Below are positions 22,260-25,921 of a DNA stretch of 25,921 nucleotides, in pieces. The stretch's first letter is position 1, and every line of letters starts with the position of its first letter. The notes beneath the pieces were generated by a model. The model saw only the letters and a program-made list of their open reading frames with translations, did no database searches and was not told the origin of the DNA. The position numbers were made by a program, and so were the translations under genes. Where the stretch lies: NCBI RefSeq assembly GCF_004151455.1, contig NZ_PRLK01000008.1:1-25921 (forward strand). The letters run 5' to 3'. The stretch comes from Candidatus Nanogingivalis gingivitcus. GTDB taxonomy: Bacteria; Patescibacteriota; Saccharimonadia; Saccharimonadales; Saccharimonadaceae.

Positions 22260-22631
22260 ATGGCTAAAATACTAATTATTGAAGACAATCAAATAATGGC
22301 TGATAATTTTACTCTTATTCTAAAAGGTTTTTTTGATATTGAGTGTATTAATTCTGCAGAAGGGGCTATGGATATAATTAATAAAAATCTTCCAGATATA
22401 ATAATTTTAGACGTATTGTTAAATGGCCATTCAGCTTTTGCACTTCTTAATGAACTTCAGAGCTATCAAGATACGGCAAATATACCAATAATCATCTGTT
22501 CTAACTTAGCCAATCACTTAGATATGAAAACTATTAGGCATTATAATGTTCATAAAGTTATTGATAAATCAATTATTACGCCAGATATCTTAATAAATAG
22601 TTGTCGCGAGATAGGGGCTAATTTTAAGTGA
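22260..22631 (+). CDS. Single-domain response regulator (receiver only), kinase partner
   Basis: This 123-residue protein is a lone CheY-like receiver. The acidic pair is in IIEDNQIM (E8, D9), the phospho-acceptor is D51 in IIILDVLLNG, and the conserved Lys lies in VIDKSII. The switch position is a Ser in IICSN in place of the more usual Thr, and the proline after the acceptor loop (LDVxMP) is missing. There is no output domain. It follows the kinase by eight bases and probably receives its phosphate. Its stop overlaps the recO GTG by four bases (GTGA), a coupling that puts a DNA-repair gene in the signalling operon. Confidence 0.9.
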   Translation: MAKILIIEDNQIMADNFTLILKGFFDIECINSAEGAMDIINKNLPDIIILDVLLNGHSAFALLNELQSYQDTANIPIIICSNLANHLDMKTIRHYNVHKVIDKSIITPDILINSCREIGANFK

Positions 22632-23302
22632 AACAAATAAAAACTTTTGCTTTAGTGCTTAATCGTACTAATTATGGTGAGGCAGATCGTATTGTAAATT
22701 TCATTACTCCTTTAGGTAAGAAAGTAGCTATGGCTCGTGGTTCAAGAAAACAAAAATCTAAACTAGCTAGTGGCATAGAGCCTTTCGCCCTTAATGAAGT
22801 TGTTTTTCTAGAAGGTAAAACAGATCTATATACGCTATCGTCGTCTCGTATGGTTGATTTTTATAGATATATATTACAAGATTTTAGTCGTACAGAATTT
22901 GCTTATAGGGCAATTAAAAAAATTAATGCTTATAGCGAAAATATTGATGGGGGTAATTTTTATGATATTTTATTACAAACTTTAATTAGTTTAAATAATC
23001 AAAAAAATAGTTTAGAAATAGTTGAGTATTGGTTTGAGCTTCAATTAGCATTCACTATTGGCGAAGAGGTTAATCTGCAATACGACAATAATTCAAATAA
23101 ATTAGATTCTTCTAGGAATTATAATTTTGATATTTATCAAAAAGTATTTGTTGAAGATATAAATGGACGATATAGTTCTGAAGATATTAAGTTTTTACGC
23201 TTAATGTTAACATCAACTCCAAGTTTAATAAGTAGGGTAGTAGGAAGTGCTGAAATTTTGGCGAAAGTTAAGCCAATTATAGAATCATTTATTGGCAGGT
23301 AA
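22628..23302 (+). CDS. recO: DNA repair protein RecO
   Basis: RecO helps RecF and RecR load RecA on single-strand gaps coated with SSB. The 224-residue protein starts with the OB-fold signature MKQIKTFALVLNRTNYGEAD, continues with RIVNFITPLGKKVAMARGSRK and the FLEGKTDLYTLSSSRMVDFY region, and ends with the helical domain. I start it at the GTG overlapping the receiver stop because homology begins exactly there. The C-terminal CxxC...CxxC zinc finger of many RecO proteins is absent, as in shorter versions. No clear terminator follows; the next gene has its own promoter. Confidence 0.88.
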   Translation: MKQIKTFALVLNRTNYGEADRIVNFITPLGKKVAMARGSRKQKSKLASGIEPFALNEVVFLEGKTDLYTLSSSRMVDFYRYILQDFSRTEFAYRAIKKINAYSENIDGGNFYDILLQTLISLNNQKNSLEIVEYWFELQLAFTIGEEVNLQYDNNSNKLDSSRNYNFDIYQKVFVEDINGRYSSEDIKFLRLMLTSTPSLISRVVGSAEILAKVKPIIESFIGR

Positions 23303-23340
23303 CTTATTGCTAAAAAAACTATTTTTATTATATTTATGTT

Positions 23341-23351
23341 TATGCTATAAT
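23341..23351 (+). promoter_or_regulatory. Extended -10 promoter of the M26 protease gene
   Basis: TATGCTATAAT is a full match to the window's recurrent motif. The GTG at 23399 lies 48 bases beyond it, with an AGGGAG site at 23389-23394, so this transcript has a leader. Confidence 0.7.
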
Positions 23352-23398
23352 TAAGGTAATTATTAATTATAATAACTTAAGGTTTTATAGGGAGTACA

Positions 23399-25921
23399 GT
23401 GAACTATTTGAGTGGGTTTTTAAAAACTAAAAAAACTAATAATATATTATTAGTTTCAGCAGTATTTTTTGCTTTTATTGCGTCTTTAATTTTTATTAAT
23501 GCTAACCATTACAGTTCTGCAAATAATGGTAATGTTAACACTAGCGAAGTTATTGCAAGGGTTAAAGATCGTTTAAAAACTATTGATTTTAATAATAGCC
23601 CTGCTGTAGCAAAAATCCTTGAACCTTCACGTTATTCTACTGTAGATAAAACTAATAAAAAATTAGAAATACAAAAAGCTACTGGTCGTAAGTTTCAAGA
23701 TATTACTGATGACGAAGTTTTGGCTGCATTACGTACAGATAATCTAGAACTATCTTCGCTTTCCAGTAGTTTCAGATTTGCGCAGGATAATCTAGAAAAT
23801 TCTTTATTATCAAAAATAATTGCAGGATCTAAACTGCCAGCAGGTTATACAGGTGATGCTAATAGCTATTACGAGAACCTAATTAATAATAACGCTGAAA
23901 AATTATTAATAGGAATAGCTTATATTTACCGTTTATATAACTTTGAAATGGGCAACCAAAATATTGCAGAAGCTTTGCTATTCAATCCTAGTCAATACGG
24001 CAAGGATGTTAGCTCTATTGATTGGCTCATCAATATAGGTAGTTTAAAAGGTGATGAATTAAAAATTGTTAATAATCAAAAAACATTTAAAAAAATCTTT
24101 GCTAGTGTAACTAATGCATCTAATATACCCCAGTTCTTAGAAGAGAGCCGTAATAAATTTATGAATGGTGCTACCTTAGCTGATTGGTATGTATTAACAG
24201 CTAAAACTAAAATTATTGAAACTCCATCAAAAGAAAAAGCTAATGCTACCTATAAGTTGTATGATAAGCTTACAAAGGATTCGGCGAGAGAAAATTATAT
24301 TTTACCTCTTTTGACATCTAAAAATATATACGCTATATCTAACCCATTAACAATCACTTTGGGCGATATTGACACTTATGTTAATCGTGATTTAGCTACC
24401 AATACTAATGAATATGCTAAAGAATTAAAAAACTTTTATATAAAATTAGAAGAAACAGCTAAAGAACAGCAAAATTTTGTAGATTTTTGGTATAGAACTG
24501 CTAAGCCAGAAGTTCGAGATAGACTAAACCCAAATCATTCAATCGTTGTTTTAGATAGTCTAAGAAGGGCGACTTCAAATCCAAATGATACAGCTTCAAG
24601 CCAATGGTCAACTAGGGCAGGTAATAAAGCTTCATTAGGTGTAAGTGAATTTTTATCACCGATGAACCTATATGGTGCGTTCACTTTTGCTGATGCTCAG
24701 GCTGAGGGTGACGCCATAAGGTTATTTATTGCAAAAGCTTTGGAAAGTCGCGGAAAAAGTGCTTATACGCATGAGCTTACGCATATTTTAGAAAAGTATG
24801 TTTGGTTAAACAATAACGGCACTAGGGATGGCTTAGATGTTGAGTTTTATGCAATGGGTCTTTATGAAAGTAATAACACTAACGAACCAATATATAATTT
24901 AAACTTGATTTTTGATAGAAATAATAATCCGAATCGTTACAGCAATAGCTCACCAAATCGTTTCACTACACCAGACGACCTAAAAAGCTATATGCATAAT
25001 AGTTTCGACGTTCTTTATACTCTTGATTATGCTGAAGCTCAAGCTAGCTTAAATAAAGATAAAACAACTAAAAAGAGTCTATTCAATAGAACAAGGCAGG
25101 TAGAGGATCAGCGAAGACGATTTAACCCAGGGAATGGTAAGCATACTGTAGATTTATTTGAGAATATAACAGAAGATGAAGCCGATAGACTAAAAACTAT
25201 TAATGACTTAATCGAAAATAATATTGTTTCAGGTCGTTACGAATTTAAGGGTAGAGATACGATAGGTAAATCAGAAAGTAACGGCTACTATACAATACCA
25301 CTATTTACACCTAACTATTCTGCTGTACAAAATGAAAATGGTGTTTCTGGTGACATCGCTATGCGTAAACAATTTTACGAAATATTAGCAGAATATGGTT
25401 ATTACGACGGAGTTGTTCCTTATATCTCTAATCAATATAAAAATGAAGCTACTGCTGAAAATAAAATTTTATCAGATACGTTTATTTTGAATAAAATTTT
25501 TGCAGGTAAATATGCAAATATTACTGAATTTAAAAAAGCAATGTTTACTGAAAGAATTAATAAAATAGCTAAGCTAAAACCTATAACTATTAATATTGAT
25601 GGCACAGAATATAATATTGATAGTTACGACAAAATCTCAGAGCTTATGACTAAAGCTATAGATTCAGACCTTAAAAAGAATGTTATAACTGGTACTGGAT
25701 TTAGGCGATATTTACCTAGCGAAACAGCTGTAGAAAAATTAAAACAGGCTATATATAAAGCTTATATGAATTCTACTGATGACTTCCGATCAACAATCTA
25801 TAGGGAGGATATGACTGATAATAACTCTTCATCAGTAAATAATAACGCAGATATAAACAATAATTCTAATGCTAACGCAAATGCTAACGCAAATGCTAAC
25901 GCAAATGCTAACGCAAATGCT
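23399..25921 (+). CDS. ZmpA/ZmpB/ZmpC-like (M26) zinc metalloprotease, 3' end outside window
   Basis: The frame opens at GTG 23399 (AGGGAG four bases upstream) and runs to the window end without a stop (841 codons), so the gene is incomplete. One hydrophobic segment at residues ~15-35 (ILLVSAVFFAFIASLIFI) is a signal peptide or anchor. The zinc site is HELTH at residues 458-462, with a third ligand likely at E482 in DVEFYAMGLYES. Downstream blocks are very like streptococcal ZmpB as I remember it: DDLKSYMHNSFDVLYTLDYA, NGYYTIPLFTPNYSA, GVVPYISNQY, EFKKAMFTERI and AYMNSTDDFRSTIYRE. Family members are secreted endopeptidases that cut host glycoproteins or IgA1. After the catalytic region come an Asn-rich linker and an Asn-Ala tandem repeat. 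The N-terminal LPxTG and G5 modules of streptococcal proteins are absent. Confidence 0.9.
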   Translation, partial: MNYLSGFLKTKKTNNILLVSAVFFAFIASLIFINANHYSSANNGNVNTSEVIARVKDRLKTIDFNNSPAVAKILEPSRYSTVDKTNKKLEIQKATGRKFQDITDDEVLAALRTDNLELSSLSSSFRFAQDNLENSLLSKIIAGSKLPAGYTGDANSYYENLINNNAEKLLIGIAYIYRLYNFEMGNQNIAEALLFNPSQYGKDVSSIDWLINIGSLKGDELKIVNNQKTFKKIFASVTNASNIPQFLEESRNKFMNGATLADWYVLTAKTKIIETPSKEKANATYKLYDKLTKDSARENYILPLLTSKNIYAISNPLTITLGDIDTYVNRDLATNTNEYAKELKNFYIKLEETAKEQQNFVDFWYRTAKPEVRDRLNPNHSIVVLDSLRRATSNPNDTASSQWSTRAGNKASLGVSEFLSPMNLYGAFTFADAQAEGDAIRLFIAKALESRGKSAYTHELTHILEKYVWLNNNGTRDGLDVEFYAMGLYESNNTNEPIYNLNLIFDRNNNPNRYSNSSPNRFTTPDDLKSYMHNSFDVLYTLDYAEAQASLNKDKTTKKSLFNRTRQVEDQRRRFNPGNGKHTVDLFENITEDEADRLKTINDLIENNIVSGRYEFKGRDTIGKSESNGYYTIPLFTPNYSAVQNENGVSGDIAMRKQFYEILAEYGYYDGVVPYISNQYKNEATAENKILSDTFILNKIFAGKYANITEFKKAMFTERINKIAKLKPITINIDGTEYNIDSYDKISELMTKAIDSDLKKNVITGTGFRRYLPSETAVEKLKQAIYKAYMNSTDDFRSTIYREDMTDNNSSSVNNNADINNNSNANANANANANANANANA
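25871..25921 (+). repeat. 12-bp in-frame tandem repeat encoding Ala-Asn pairs
   Basis: The unit GCTAACGCAAAT repeats four full times plus three bases and continues past the window. It encodes Ala-Asn-Ala-Asn at the C-terminal side of the M26 protease. The copies are identical at DNA level, which suggests recent expansion. Length changes would keep the reading frame. Confidence 0.93.

Noticed and set aside
1..25921. CRISPR array, insertion sequence, tRNA, rRNA or integration site
   Set aside because: I saw no spaced direct repeats, transposase-like product, cloverleaf or rRNA motif; the only tandem repeat is the coding one at the end.

Overview
This window is a strongly AT-rich bacterial chromosome segment with a compact layout. 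Short spacers, overlapping genes and a UGA stop codon (murD, the second receiver gene) are visible, and a release factor 2 gene is present. The combination of a VirB6/TrbL-like membrane protein, streamlined single-copy housekeeping genes, a TRM11-like methyltransferase next to L27, and a ZmpB-like secreted protease suggests a host-associated member of the Candidate Phyla Radiation, most likely an oral Saccharibacteria (TM7). UGA use as a stop argues against Gracilibacteria and Absconditabacteria. This assignment is inference from gene content only.

Layout. 1-2012: the 3' part of a polytopic VirB6/TrbL-like protein. 2057-4169: serS, a small CxxC redoxin and a short hibernation-promoting factor. 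4237-4947: a short accessory cassette of unrecognised small ORFs that carries two apparent frameshifts. 5007-8975: secA directly followed by a single-domain M16 peptidase. 8990-10158: two unrecognised minus-strand genes, each with its own promoter and terminator. 10221-13020: murD, mscL, prfB. 13078-17311: ftsE, ftsX, a coiled-coil plus CHAP hydrolase (PcsB/CwlO type) and a CtpA-like S41 protease. 17348-17737: a lone receiver protein. 17839-19327 (minus): TRM11-like methyltransferase and rpmA. 19425-23302: xseA, xseB, a membrane-anchored PsbP-like protein, a soluble histidine kinase, a receiver-only regulator and recO. 23399 to the window end: an incomplete ZmpA/B/C (M26) zinc metalloprotease ending in an Asn-Ala tandem repeat.

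Working together: the order hpf, secA, prfB, ftsE, ftsX, (hydrolase), ctp resembles the conserved order in Firmicutes such as Bacillus, here interrupted by M16, murD, mscL and accessory genes. FtsEX with the adjacent CHAP protein is probably a septal peptidoglycan-splitting module, with MurD supplying precursor and the S41 protease possibly trimming envelope proteins. The kinase and two receivers form a phosphorelay with no DNA-binding output in this window.

The two most striking signals are a recurrent extended -10 promoter (TATGnTATAAT or TATGnTAAAAT and variants) placed only 6-9 bases before many start codons, implying leaderless mRNAs, and the ZmpB-like protease with an unusual repeat tail. 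I saw no tRNA, rRNA, CRISPR array, insertion sequence or attachment site.
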